Assembly (NCBI RefSeq): GCF_024679245.1
Contig: NC_090174.1
Location: 48,991,974 to 49,055,973, forward strand
From: Pseudorasbora parva
Taxonomy: Eukaryota; Chordata; Actinopteri; Cypriniformes; Gobionidae
Length of the DNA stretch: 64,000 nt
Direction of reading: 5' to 3'
The notes below the pieces were generated by a model that was not told the DNA's origin, ran no database searches, and worked only from the letters and a program-made list of their open reading frames with translations. A program made the position numbers and the translations under genes. Shown piece by piece: positions 24,591-38,400 of this stretch; position 1 is the stretch's first letter, and each line of letters opens with the position of its first letter.

Positions 24591-27023
24591 TACACAAAGA
24601 ATCCTTTAAGACGCTGAGGAGAGAGTTCGGTTTTATCTTCACGGGAACTTTCAAGTTTCTTTGTTTATTTCTTATCAACTGCCAACATTTGGCTTTATCC
24701 CTACCTAATCAAGATCGTTCGGGTGAAAAAAAAGTATTTCTTTATATCACAGCTTTATTTTGGGGGGGTCATTTTGGTGTTCGTTTGTTTTGTAATTACT
24801 TTTATCACTATTTATTTTCAGTTTAACGAATAGAGCTGCTCTCTCTCTTTCTCTCTCTCTCTCTATCTCTCTCTCTCTCTCTCATTCTGTGATCTGTTTA
24901 TCTCGCTTGCAGTTTCACAGTAGTCACCCACCTGATGCTCAGCTTTGATTTAGCTTTCTTTCTCATCTCATAAGAGGTGGAGAAAGAGGTTTGTGAGGGC
25001 TACTGCTAGGCTGCTTAGTCCTGCAGGAGTGGAAAAAAAACACAAATGTGATCTACAGCAAACATCCAGGGACTCCAGTGTTATACTAACTAGTGACATG
25101 TTGACCTAATTGGTCAGGTGTATATTCTACATATCTGTCTGGTGATAGTTCCCACTTCCTGCATGGAGAATTCAGCAGCTGAACTGTTCTTCCATTCCTC
25201 TGTGCCTGTGAATGAGCTGACCTCTCATTCCATCACTGGACAGATGCCTGATCTAGAGCTGTTCCCTGCAATATAATTAAAATACCATACTATACAAGGC
25301 CCCATATGAAGCATTTTAAAGCACAGATAAGCCCAGAATGTTTTGTTTTTCCAAAAAAACAGATTTTAAATCAGCATTCTTAGATTTCCCAAGGCCTCAA
25401 ATCAAGTCTAGAGCGATGCCAACTTAATGTCTACTACATGCACTCTGTACTGTGTTCTGCGTTACCCATTAGTTTAGGTCCATTGTTTTGTAACACACTG
25501 GGACCTTGAGGATGCGCTAACAATATTATATTTCACATCACAGCCTCTTTCTGATTAAAACTCAGGACCTGAAGCCCCAGGAATGTAAGTGTGGGACTGG
25601 GAAAAGTGGCCCTTTTTGTACAGGGTAATAATCTCATACATCAGGTCATCCAATATCAGCTAGTATCTGTTTGTCGTGTACGGTCTGCAGGTGTGAAATC
25701 CCATACAAAAGGTCTTGATAACGGCTGTCGGAGTTCGACTTGTTCTCTTTAGGGCTGCGCCTTAAAATGGATCCAAATGGAAACCTTTAAATACTACTAA
25801 AAATGTATAGCTTGAATGAATTTATAAATAAATAATTCTCTCTGAGAGATCTTGGGAAATAATGTAAAATAGGTTGAATGTACTCATGAAAGCGGTGTTG
25901 AGTGTGTTGTTGATGATGTATGTATATTTATAATATATATATGAAAGGTGTTGACTTACATTGCACAATTGAAAAATGAAAGCAAGCTTACTGACATTCA
26001 GGTATGGACAGATGTAAAATAGGACTTTTTGATGGAGAGATCTTGCCATTTTTTTTTTTTTTTTTTTGCCAGTGTTGATACTATGTTCTCTTATTTAAAA
26101 AAAATAATGTTTTGCATCCCAAAATTCTCATGGATAGTTTGTCATCATTACAGCCTTAATTATTGGAGATATATGCGACTATATTTTGAATAATGTATTT
26201 TATTAGGTGTAATATTTTTTTTTTCCCCTGATGTGTTCATTTCACCAAATCCATATGTTGGTTGTGTATGTGGAGCTGGACTTAAAATTGTAATTGGCTT
26301 GAACTGTTTCAAGTGTGTTCTGAGATAATGACATTGATCTCCATGTACGGTGATAACCCTAATACTGCTTTAAATGACATAATGGGAAATGAAGCTTTAC
26401 ACGCTAACATGTACATTTATATTCAAAGGTTTAATACATATGCAGCAAAAGGGAGGAAACAGTTTTTGATTCACTCAACATGCTGTGTGTTAATTACTGT
26501 ACTGACAAAAAGCACGAGTTTCTGTTCAATGTTTACAAAAAAGTTTGACTTTTAATTCTTCGCTTGCTAAGCATTTTTATGGGATGTACCATATTGAGTG
26601 TAAAATATAAATCATTCTGTAAAATGATGACCACATCTGCTTCTATTCAGTGTTGTTTAGATGTTTTTAAAGAAGCCTATTCAAAAAAACTCACAATTAG
26701 ATTCCAAATTCCTATTATATTAATTACTATACGTTACATAATATTACATTATATTAGCAGATATAATTTACAAATTGACAGTAACTGCCTATTGTTGCTT
26801 GAAGACATTCTGCTTTGTATTAATTTTAGTCGTTAAATGCAATATCTACAGTTATCTTGAAATTGTTATAAATTGTGTTATACTACCCTATTATTTTGTA
26901 TTGCAGTATACGCTATTTAGTGTAGAGTTTGCACAGTATGAACATTTTCATTATGCATTTTACATTGTTTTTTATCTTATTTCCACCACGGAATAAATTA
27001 ATAATAATTAATTGCCGAATAAA
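24591..27023 (+). other. Probable golga3 3' UTR
   Basis: No coding exon follows the golga3 stop at 24588-24590. The stretch contains a (TC)n tract at 24838-24884, a T-run at about 26049-26066, and candidate AATAAA signals at 25827-25832, 26992-26997 and 27018-27023. A long 3' UTR is usual for this gene in vertebrates. The last pair of signals just before the presumed ankle2 promoter is my preferred end, by inference only. Confidence 0.45.
24838..24884. repeat. (TC)n tract in golga3 3' UTR
   Basis: Imperfect CT/TC dinucleotide repeat about 250 bp downstream of the golga3 stop codon. Confidence 0.9.
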
Positions 27024-27179
27024 AAACTCCGAATTGCAAGTTTATAAACTCGTAATAACCTTTGTATTCATTTTTCCGTGACCGAAAAGGCTTCCATCCT
27101 GTTAGTATAATAAATACATGATGTAGACACTTGGGAGCGCTACTAAAACCAATTCAAATACAAGAAAATATACAACGAG

Positions 27180-27446
27180 CGAGAGAGAGACTTCCGGGAG
27201 GCACATTTTCCTCAGGCGTTAACTTGAAACAAATGGCGTGATTTCTGTGCACCCCATATTTCCAGTTGTGCGTGGTTATAGCTCTTGTACATAACGCGGT
27301 ATTATCGAGCGCGAGCTATTTGTTCCTGTCCTGCCACAATAAGTGCCAATAGGCATGGCTGTATGGAAGCTAAACATGTAAGGAGCTCTTGGTGTGCAGC
27401 CCATCTCCACCCGCAGCCTTGATATATTTGCAGACAGAAGCAGAGG
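27180..27446 (+). promoter_or_regulatory. Probable ankle2 promoter and non-coding first exon
   Basis: An ETS-like ACTTCCGGGAGG (about 27189-27200) and a YY1-like AAATGGCG (about 27231-27238) are typical of TATA-less housekeeping promoters. A good donor (CAGAG then GTAATA) follows at about 27446-27447. In the frame that would join ankle2 exon 2 there is a TAA after AACATG and no later ATG, so this exon would be non-coding. A second possible donor (GATG then GTAAGT) is at 28227/28228, also with no open ATG frame. 27640-28030 contains GAACCGGTTC-type repeat-like sequence. Confidence 0.45.
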
Positions 27447-29402
27447 TAATATTTATAATATTTATCTTATCAGGCTGAGTTTTTAATGGCTCATTTACAC
27501 TGCTTCTCCCTTTTTGTCTTCATTAATAGAGTCAACCTGTCAAATTTAAATATGACGTGATGAGATTAATTGCTATATTGTTGGACTGTCATTGTAGTGG
27601 GAGTATTGACTTTTAAATGTGATAATTACGTTACTGATGGGAAGTCGTAACTCTTCCGAGAATCGGTTCTTTCGAACAGTTCGTTTCAAACAATTCTGGC
27701 ATTCCTTTACGTAACTTAGTGCTGGAATTTCTGACATCCCGTCGTCGCATTACATGTTCTTTTTGTAAATAAAGTCGTATAAAAATAAAAACAATGACAA
27801 AATAAATATAAAACATATTAATCAAAAGTATTTTGTCTTTATCTATCGTACATTTCTGCAAATACTGATTCGCATGGAAATAATATGTTGAGAAATTTAA
27901 ATGTGTATATTTTTTATTTAATTTTAACTTTTATAATAATGGAATAAAATACAATTTTCCAACCCAGGGATTTTGTGAACCGGTTCATTCAGTTCTTTGC
28001 AAAGAGCCGACTCACCAGATAGTCCTTGCACCCGGCGTTTAAAACACACATGAACCCTGTACTGAGCATGCGCAGGCTGTGCCACACGCATGCGCAAACC
28101 GAGCTGTAAACAATGCGACCCTTCCAGAGCGTCCGCGCGATTCACATTCACATAATCGTTTAAGAAATCACACATGCACACCTGCGCTTTCACATCAGGC
28201 ACGGCATCACTGCTCAGCTGATAGATGGTAAGTGGTGCTAAAATGACGGGTGACATTTTCATCATCCGTGTTCTGATCTGTCATCTCCATTTATCATGAT
28301 CGTCTAATATACAGACAGAAACTACAATGGATGGTAGTTTGGGCGTGACACCTCGGTTTCAATAAACTTTTTATATGTTGCAAATGCATGCTTGCCTAAC
28401 AGAGGATGAGATTTAGGCGAGTTTAGATCAAACGTGACCGGCGCCACGATCTGAACAGCTGCACATCATGTCACACGTTGGTTTTGTTTTAATGTAAAGG
28501 ATCTTTATGCTGTCAGTTTAACTGCCGCGATGACGTGCCACAACGTCACGGCGCGTTTCATAAATGTGGAGGAAGTAAATAATTTCAGCAGTTCCATATG
28601 TCTCATATTGGGATAACTTTGTTTCCGGTCTATATTGTGGGGGTGAAAAAAAGCATGGGCATTGCCTCTTATAAACAATATGTAAAAAAAATGTAAGGGA
28701 AGTCTCATCTAAATTGCTTCTAAATTTAACCATTAAAGGTATACTAATATATGCAAATATTTAGACATTGACTTTTAGTGAAACTGCACTTAATATTTGT
28801 GGAATTGTCCTTGTTTTGGATTGTTTTTTGTTGTTTTGTTTATTAATCTAAATGTGATTTTTGGTGTCCCATTCCTGTTTATTTTGTTGTTTATTTTTAT
28901 CATTGGTGCTTTTCATTCCTAGTTAAGTACTATATTCAGTCTGTACATTTGCATTTATTCTTCATGCATATTTTATGTGATAGCCTAGCAATAAAAGGAA
29001 GTAAATTATTTCTCTAAACCACCGGGAGTGTGTGCAGAACATTACATGAAGGGCCCTACCTGTGTTATACTATCTTTGCTAGCAGTCCTGCATGATAGCC
29101 TACCCCCCAACCAGTTCAGTGCAAACTCCGACCCACAGTCAATTTTTAAGATTTCATTGGTCATTTAAATCACAGTGCTAATTGCCTACAAAATGTGACA
29201 ACAATACTAACCCCTTACCCAACCCTACACCCTAAACTTTACGTTCATTTGTGCTGAACTAGTTTGGGGGAAATATGGGTATATATTTATAAATGCCACA
29301 TTATACAGTGCTCCCTTTTCTGCATGTGTGCTTTCATACCCATTTTTTTTCATAACCCCAAATGTGTTTTTTTTATAATCAGGTAGCCAAAACAACAGAA
29401 GC

Positions 29403-32400
29403 ATGGACGCGGTCCTGAGCAGGTTGAAAGGTCTCACTGCTGACGAGTTGAGGGAGGAGATCATTAAAGCCAATTTGAAGTGTGGCCCCATCACTGCCAC
29501 AACAAGAGCCATATTTGAGCGTAAACTTGCCAGGGCTCTAGTGGAGACTGCTGGACTCACTGAGCCCGATGCCAGCGGTGGGAACAGTGCCTCGTTGGAA
29601 GGCTCTCGGAGCGTAGTGCAACCCAGTGCCACATCAACAACCCTAGATCCGGCCACAGGCGAGGATGGAGATTTTGGGTACGGCATGGGCCTCAACCCGC
29701 CGGAGGAGGAGGCTCTGAGTGGAGCGGTGTGCCCTTGTAATGTGGAGAATTCACAGGCACAGACTCCCTCTAAAACTGCACAGGTGTCCCCCACCTTCTT
29801 CTATGGGGTATGTCCTTTGTGGGAGGATGTACTGGCTAGGAATGGTAAGAAGTTTTACCTTTAATTTAGGCACAAGCAATGTTCCCTCTAATCTGTGGGT
29901 GTGCACTGCCTTGCACTACTGATACAACATGCGCAACGCACAGGAAAGATGCAAAATGTGTGGGGAAATCTATTTGATTATAATCTAGAAAATGAGAAAT
30001 AATTGCAGTGCTCTGGTCAGCCGCTAGAGAGTTAGAACCGATGAATAAAAACTATAATAAAAACTAATATTGTGAAATAATTACCATTAAAATTATTTTA
30101 AATGTAATTCATTCCTGTGATGCAAGGCTGAATTTTAAGCTTCATTTTCTTCAGTCTTCAGTGTCACATGATCATCATATCATTCTAATATGCTGATTTG
30201 GTGCTCTAGAAACTTTTATTTTTTAACGTTGAAATCTGTTGTGCTGCTTAATATTTTAATGAAATCAGTGAGACCGATACATTGTTCTGATTCTTTCTGA
30301 AAACAGCTGAATTCATGGAGGCGTGCAGTGGGCAGAACTAAAGAGTCACAAGCGCACACACACACACTACATCATGACATTATTCCAGGATAACTTTCTA
30401 TTCACTATACGTTTGGTTTTGTTTACATTATATGAACTTGCGAGCCAATTGCCAACAAAACTTAGACATTTGATGCAGTTTCACCCACAGCTCGCAATTT
30501 AGACTCGTGACCGGGAACAAACACACATGCAGAACTCTAAAAAACAAACTGCATCCACTGTTTCCTTAAAGGAACTGTATGTAAGAAATGTATTTCAATT
30601 AATCATAAAATGGCCCTGCTATTTCACTGGACATTAAAGGTGGGGTAAGTGCTATCTGGTAACCGTTGTTGGTATTTCAAATCACCAAAACAAACACGCC
30701 CCTATCCCCAAAAGGGTCTCGCTCCTATTTTGATAGCGCCGCCCCACACATACGTAACCCAGAGGCATCAACGGCTACGGCAGAATCTCTGTGTATCTAA
30801 TCCAGATCGAATATTCAATAAAAAAGTCATCCCTTCTATCACAAAAACACAAACCATTCTTGCGAACAACTCGATAGTACACGAGCAAGACAGTCCAACT
30901 AACGAACATATTACAATTATGACAAGATGAGAATCATAGCGATCACAAAATCACAAACTTTTCTCATGAACAACTCGATAGTAGACAAGCCGACAGTCCA
31001 ACTTACGACATATTACAATTATGACTGGATAAGGGTTATATAGATCATAAAAAGAGTACGCAAACATATATTAGGACGGAGTATAGTATCTTACTTGTCG
31101 GAGACATTGTGTGAGCTGATTCTTGATGAGATTTAGATGCTCCATACGGTGTGGAAATGAACGGGTGTTTATCATCGCTGAAGTGAGCCACAATACGATC
31201 GTAAATGGACAAACAAGTGAACATGACACACAAGCATAGTCAAGCAGCATATATTAGGCTAGTTCTCGGCTAATGTCCGTCATGTGTGACTCGTGTGTTT
31301 TGAATAATGACGTGCACAGAGCGAGAGCGAGCGCTCTTCTCACCATCAATAGTAGACACGCCCCTTACCTGCTGATTGGCAGTTTGTTATTCCACTCGGC
31401 CCGTGTCCTTTTTCTAAAACGGTTTTGAAATAAGACTTACCCCAACTTTAAGAAATCATGTTCATTTCAAATACGTAACTCACTGACAACAGTAGTCCGG
31501 CCAGGATATTGTCATTTAAAGTTTGTGTTGACATGTTGTGTTTTGGCCTGAAGCTCCACCTTCCCCCTATCTACCAATCGCGAAGTCAGTAGTGTTTGGG
31601 CATCCAGGTTGCCAGCTCTGCTCTAGTTACCACAGCTGCAGCTACAAACGTTCCTGCCGGATCCTGCCGCTTATCTGGCAACCTCAAACAGGGGGGAGGG
31701 GGAGGCGGAGACACCGCTCTAGTAATTTGAAAGTGATTGCAGTACCAGTTTTGGCCACAATCTTACATACACTTCCTTTAACACTGGGTTATTTGCGAAG
31801 CTGATAAAGGTTATCGTTCCCTCACAACCAAAAACACACTACTTTAGTGACATTGTTGATTTTGTGGTCTAAAAACAAAATGACAGCGCTGCAGACGGCT
31901 TCCGTAACCCAAACCAAGCTTGTTAATGGGGGTGCTCTTGCTCTCGCTCTTCAGAAGTGCCCATACAATGAATTCCTCCCTTTACGACTTCATACAGGGC
32001 CATACTCATACTCGTACGTTTTTTATTTTATTTGATCATGTCTAGCATGAATCCAACTCTGTAACAAGTTAGACAAGTGTAAATAAGTTAGATTGCATGC
32101 AAAATAGCATTAGATCCCCCCAATAAAAAATATTTTAACCATAGTGTGCGTTTAAAAAAAAAAAAAAACAGCATCAAGATTTTTGTAACCGCTGTAATTG
32201 GTTGTTTGCTCTAATTCTGGGAGTTGTTAGTATAACAGTCTTTTATATGCATGTACAGATGACTTAAACCTGTTATGTTGGTCTTTTCTTTTCCTCTGCC
32301 TCTTTAGAGAGAGCCCATGTGTACATTGATAAGAAAGAGGCTCTGCAGGCCGTTAAAATGATGAAGGGAGCTCGGTTTAAAGCTTTCTCCAATCGCGAGG

Positions 32401-35400
32401 ATGCTGAGAAGTTTGCCAAAGGCATATGTGACTACTACCCTTCACCGAGTAAAAACACTCCCTGTGTTTCTCCCGTCAAACCTGGCCTGGTGTTTAACAA
32501 AGGTGAATAACCTCTCTCTTATTTTAGATGTAAAGTCCATTTAAAAATATATTTTTTTCTTTTTAAATAGTTTCAACCATGTTTAAAAATTGATATTTTA
32601 CATGAAATATAAATATTTATAAAATAATTTATGAAGTAAAATATGTTAAGCTAATCATGGTGTGTGTGTTAAACTCCCCAAACCAGACCACTCATCTATG
32701 ATGGAGGCAGACACAATCAACAGGGAGAAGGCAAACAGTTTTAAAAGTCCTCGGACACAAGATTTGACGGCCAAGCTAAGGAAGGCCGTGGAGAAGGGAG
32801 ACGAGATTGCCTTTACTGAGCTGGTTTGGAGCAACCCTCGTTACCTCATCGGGTCAGGGGACAATCCAACTGTAGTCCAGGTGAGAGCTTTTGTACCATG
32901 ATCTGTTTGAATGGAGATTTTGGATCTTATTCAACTTGATATGGTGAGCTCTTGGCTTTGCAAAGTTCAAAGTCTCTTCCGAAACAGGCCTTGTATCTTA
33001 ATATTTAGTTATTTATTTACAAAATCCCAAATATTTCCACATTGACCATTTTCTTATAACTATATGTGAAGACAGCTATATACTTATATAATAAATATAA
33101 ATAAATATATAAAATTAAAATAGACTGTTCTTATTTTACATGGAATATTGCAGTGGATATAAATGATTTATTTATGCATAAGTAATCATGTGCCCTCATC
33201 ATTTTTTATCAAAATAACTTCCTCCTCCTTCTCTTCGATGATATGTTTACTGGCACAAGGATGGGACAACCTGTGAATCACATGAGATCGCAGCAAAAGC
33301 AAACCACGACAATCCAGTCAATTCCCATTGGACAAAATTAAGTCCCACCCTACATTTATTTTCTTGTTTGAGAAGCCATTTCACTTCGATATATGTCACA
33401 ATAGGGAAGAAAATAGTATCCATTTCATGTTGACTTTAAGCATGTTCTTCTAAGTATTCACACCAGCTTATGTAAAGTCTCTAAATGTTGTTCTTTTAAA
33501 TGTTTGTCTACTGTAAATCTGACCGCAGGAGGGCTGCAGGTATAACGTGATGCATGTAGCTGCTAAGGAGAACCAGCCAGGCATTGTTCAGATCCTGTTG
33601 GACACTCTTGAGAACCCAGATTTCATGCGTCTTATGTACCCAGATGACCAGGAGAGCATGCTGCAGAAACGCATCCGGTATATCGTAGACCTGTACCTCA
33701 ACACGCCAGATAAAGCTGTAAGTGCTATATCTTAATCTGTCTTTAATATTTAACTGTTCAAACATGATAGGCCGGGATCACAGACAAGATTAGGCCTTAG
33801 TTCAATTAGGTGATTTCATTAAAGTGGCTTTTATACATTGCAAAAAATCTGCTAATGGGGTGAGAAAAGTAATATTGTTACTAATCGAAATCTTGTTTCT
33901 GTGCCATTGGCAGATAATTTTGCTTGTTTTAAGCAAAAACTCACTTCATTTTGATATTTTTCTAGCCTGACAAGCCAGACCCACATCAAGATGTTTGTTT
34001 TGGGAATCAATCCGAGGGGTGGGATAAACAATTGTCTTTCAAACTCCCTCTGCAGTTGATAGATTAAACTTTTGCCGTATCCGATCAGCCAAACTCCGAA
34101 CACATCTTCCCTTTTTAAGAATGGTTTCAGTTGCTGTTCTTTCCTCAAAGAAAAGCTTAACAACAAGTCTTCCAGAGTAACGGCCTAAACCAATTTGAAA
34201 GACTGCCATTTGCCATCTTCTTTGTTTACAAGTAGCACGCAGAACCGCCGCAACTCTGCCGTCATTATGTTAAGCCCGCCCACCGACTCTATACACGATG
34301 TGATTGGCCTGACCAGAGTTTGGTTTTTACAGCTCACAAGTCAATGGAGAGTTGCTAGACGACACTCGCTGCAAATTAGATTTGCTGCTGCTAGGGAGTG
34401 TCTAGATTTCTAGGCTAATATTTTCCCCACGAAAACAATACTTTATTTTACTTATCTAGTAAATGCATCTTGATTTAAGAATTTGTATATATTTAGACTG
34501 GAAACAAGAAAAAAAAGTACTAAATAAGAAGAGCATTTTTTGTAAATGTGCCCTAGGGGGAAAAACCATTACTAGAGTGATTCTTGAGACAAAACAATGG
34601 CACTGGCATATTTTAAGATATTTCATTGTAAGCTGTTTCAACTAAAACAACTCAAACATGCATTTTAGTCTGGGACTAGTTTAAACCTTGTCTGTGAAAC
34701 CAGGAGAATGTATTGAAATAGCAGCGTTTGCATTCCTGTGCTCTTTTTGCTGGTTACCTTCAAAGGCAGCATCCTAACCATAGTAGTGTTAGTGTGTATA
34801 GTAGTGTAATAGTGACTGAAATCGGCATCAATTCCATTAATGGTCGCTCACACTGTCATGAACTTATACTATATACTAGGGGTGTAATGATACACTCAGG
34901 TCCCAATTTGATACTGAACTCGCCATACAATATTATTGCGATACTCCAAGACATGGTAAAAGTTGATAAAAATGCTAATTTTAGTATCACATGCTGGAAA
35001 CCAATGCAAAGGACAATGGTGACTCCAGAATAAAAATATTCATGGTTCTGAAGCTGAAAAACTGAATTATTTTATAAATTAATGTTTGCCCATTTTTTAC
35101 TGGTAACCTACGACATTTGGAATCAGGACCCACAAATATTCCCCCATTGCATTATTATGCCAGTATATGAATTTAACATTATATATTAGGGGTGGGACAA
35201 AATATTGATAGGGCAATATATCGCTGTCCTTCTCTGGGCTATACGAGAATCTATATGCTAACTAAATAGATTTTTCTACTCCCAGTGTCACTACTTCATG
35301 GCTTCTCGAGGTAGCACTCAACGCATGAGGGAAACGTGAACATAGGTTAACTAGCTTAAGAAAAAGAGTTTTTTAACAGAATGGCAGACAAAATATGATG

Positions 35401-38400
35401 CGAGTACAATAATAGATGCCCCAGCTGCATTTAAGTCCGGAAAACCTGCATTATCGATTTCACAAGCATTTTCTTTTTATAGTTTGACAGATATCGTGAT
35501 GTATGATTATAGGATTGCTTAGCAATATATTTATTATCGCAGAATTGCTGTATCGTAATACACTCCTGAGCAAAATCTTAAGACCAGGGGATTCATTGCA
35601 AGTTTTACACATTTCGCACTTGTGGATCATAACCTGGTTGTAAGTGCTGCTTCAAAATGCCAAAAGAAGAAACGGGAGCAAGAGACAAAAAATAGAGAGT
35701 AGGCAATTTATTGAAAGCTGGATTTAAACTCAAACAGGCCGTTCATCAGCTGATCAAAAGTTTAAGACCATAGCCCAAAAATAAACGCACAACAGTGCTA
35801 AAAGTGTCTAAAAAGGACTCGGTAGTGAGTAGCCCCACCGTTCTTGTTGATCACTTCAAAAACTCGTTTCGGCATGCTTGATGCGATTGTTTCCAGGAGG
35901 CTGGTGGGAAGGTTGCTCCATGTAGTGAAGATGGCTTCAAGAAGGGCATCCACGGCCTGGGACTGACGTCCATTTTTGTAAACTTTCCTTGCCATCCATC
36001 CCCAAATGTTCTCAATGGGATTTAGATCAGGGGAACACGCAGGATGGTCCAAAAGAGAAACGTTATTCTCCTGGAAGAAAGTCCTTCGTCAGGTGGGCTT
36101 TGTGAATTGCAGCGCTGTCCTGTTGAAAGACCCAGGCATTACCGCACAGACAGGGGCCCTCGGTCAAGAGGGATGCCCGCTGCAATAGATCCACATAGCC
36201 AGTCGCCGTTTGACGCCCCTGCACAACCTGAAGCTCCATTTTCCCATTGAAGGAAAAAGCACCCCAGATCATGATGGAGCCTCCTCCACTGTGCCGTGTA
36301 GAAAACATCTCAGGTGGGATCTCCTTGTCATGCCAGTAACGTTGGAAGCCATCAGGACCGTCCAGGTTAAATTTTTCTCGTCAGAGAATAAAACTTTCTT
36401 CCACTTTTCAATGTCCCAAGTTTGGTTGTCCTTTGCAAATTCTAAACGGGCAAGTTTTTGTCGTGGGACGAGACGTGGCCTTTGAAGACGTTTTTGTTCT
36501 TGAAGCCCTTCTCTAGCAGATGACGTCTTATGGTTATTGGGCTGCAGTCAGCATCAGTAAGGGCCTTAATTTGGGTTGAGGATCGACCTGTGTCTTCACG
36601 GACAACCCGTCGGATCCTGCGGCTCAGTGCAAGTGAAATCTTTTTGGGTCTACCACTTTTTTGTCCCATAACTCTCAGGATTTTTTTAAGGGGAGGTGAA
36701 ACACTCAGTTTCAGTCAATCTCATGTCAATCTTGAGTACCTATAGAGTAGTATTGCATCCTTCATATCTCCGAAAAGTCTTTAGTTTTATTATATTTATA
36801 AAAGAAATATAGGCTGTACCGAGTCTTTCCGGAAAAAAAACAAGCGGCTGGAGGCGTATCTAGTGGGCGGAACTAAAGAATGACGAGCACGCAGCTACAG
36901 CACGAGAGCTTCTGAAAGCTGACATCGTCATGCGTGGAAAAGAAAACGTTACTCCAATAAACCATGGCTATCAATCAGATTCAACTAATACAGATATGAT
37001 CCAGAATCAGATCCGGAGGATGAAATAAATTCAACATGAGAAACAGCAGCAGCAGGACGTCCGTCTCTGTGGTATGTAAGTTACTGTATTTAGTGGCCTG
37101 TCAACATTTGTGTGGGTTTACTCGCAGTTTATGAGGACATGATTTGGTTTATGGACTATTGTATGCGACTAAACCTTAGCAGTAGCAAGCGAAACGGTTT
37201 TTCACGTCAGATAGTATATAAAAAAACAATGGAGTAACGTTAGCGCATTTGAATGAAGAAGCACACTTTGTGAGAGCGTCCCCTGGCCTAGCTTTATGTT
37301 TGGGTGGTTTTACAATAAACAAACTGACACCTATATTGGTCAGCTAAACAAATGTATTTAAACACACACCATACATCGCATGCTCCATTGATAAATTAAC
37401 TAACGTTCTACACGATCGTGTTGTTTACTGATGTTTACTTATGCGACGATAGCCAACAGCATAGACATTTGAAGCAGTTTTACTCACCGCCTGCTTCCAA
37501 AGCAGGACCGAACCTTTATCGCTGGGACCGATCCGTCAAAAACACACTTCTTGTTGATTTGGTGAAGTCCTGTGACAGCAGAGACCGTGGAGATCCACTA
37601 TTGCGACACAACCGAAGCGTGATGTGACGCTTCTCGTCATTTCTGTGTTCAAATCAGTTCAAATGCAGTGCTGCCTTCCCTCGCTTGACGTCACCCATAG
37701 GAATAAAGTGGAGCGCGGCGCGACAGGAGTGTTGCACGGACGAGTGAATCTGCACCTTGAGAGCAGTGTTTATGGGCGTGCATTTGCTCTTTCGCCTCAG
37801 TCACACGCGCGCGCACCCTGCCGGGAGAAGAGCCCGTACGGCCCATACAAGGACCTTGCGCTCTTTCAACGTCAAGTGGACCCATACTCGAAAAAACTCT
37901 CCGAAACTTGTGAGAAACCGAAAGGAGTATTTTTGACAAAGAAATACTCCATCAAACGTCCAACTTAGTGTTTGAAACTTTGTCCATGTTTAGGATCGGA
38001 ATCCAAGTCTTTAACAGTGTAAAAAGCTCAGTATGCATGAAACAGCATTTCACCCCCCCCTTTAAGAAATGTAAAATGACTGTCTTACTGCATCCAACCT
38101 CAGCAGCGATGGCGCGTTGCGAAAGGCCTTGCTTGTGCAGCTCAACAATCCTGCCACGTTCAAAGAGAGAAAGCCTTTTTGTCTTTGCCATCAGGAGATC
38201 TTGACAGTATGACTGATTGAAGGACAATGACATGAAAGCCATATTTTTGTGCAGATTTGACCTTTTTATGGCTATGGTCTTAAACTTTTGATCAGCTGAT
38301 GAACTGATGTTTCAGTTTAAATGCAGTTTTCAATAAATTGCCTACTCTCTATTTTTTGTCTCTTGCTCCTGTTTCTTTTTTTGGCATTTTGAATCAGCAC

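Noticed and set aside
27924..28265. 113-codon minus-strand frame near the ankle2 promoter
   Set aside because: No known domain or splice support. The region resembles promoter plus dispersed repeat sequence.
29225..29794. Long minus-strand reading frame opposite the ankle2 LEM exon
   Set aside because: The plus strand encodes a conserved LEM protein with matching splice sites; the antisense frame has no recognisable domain.
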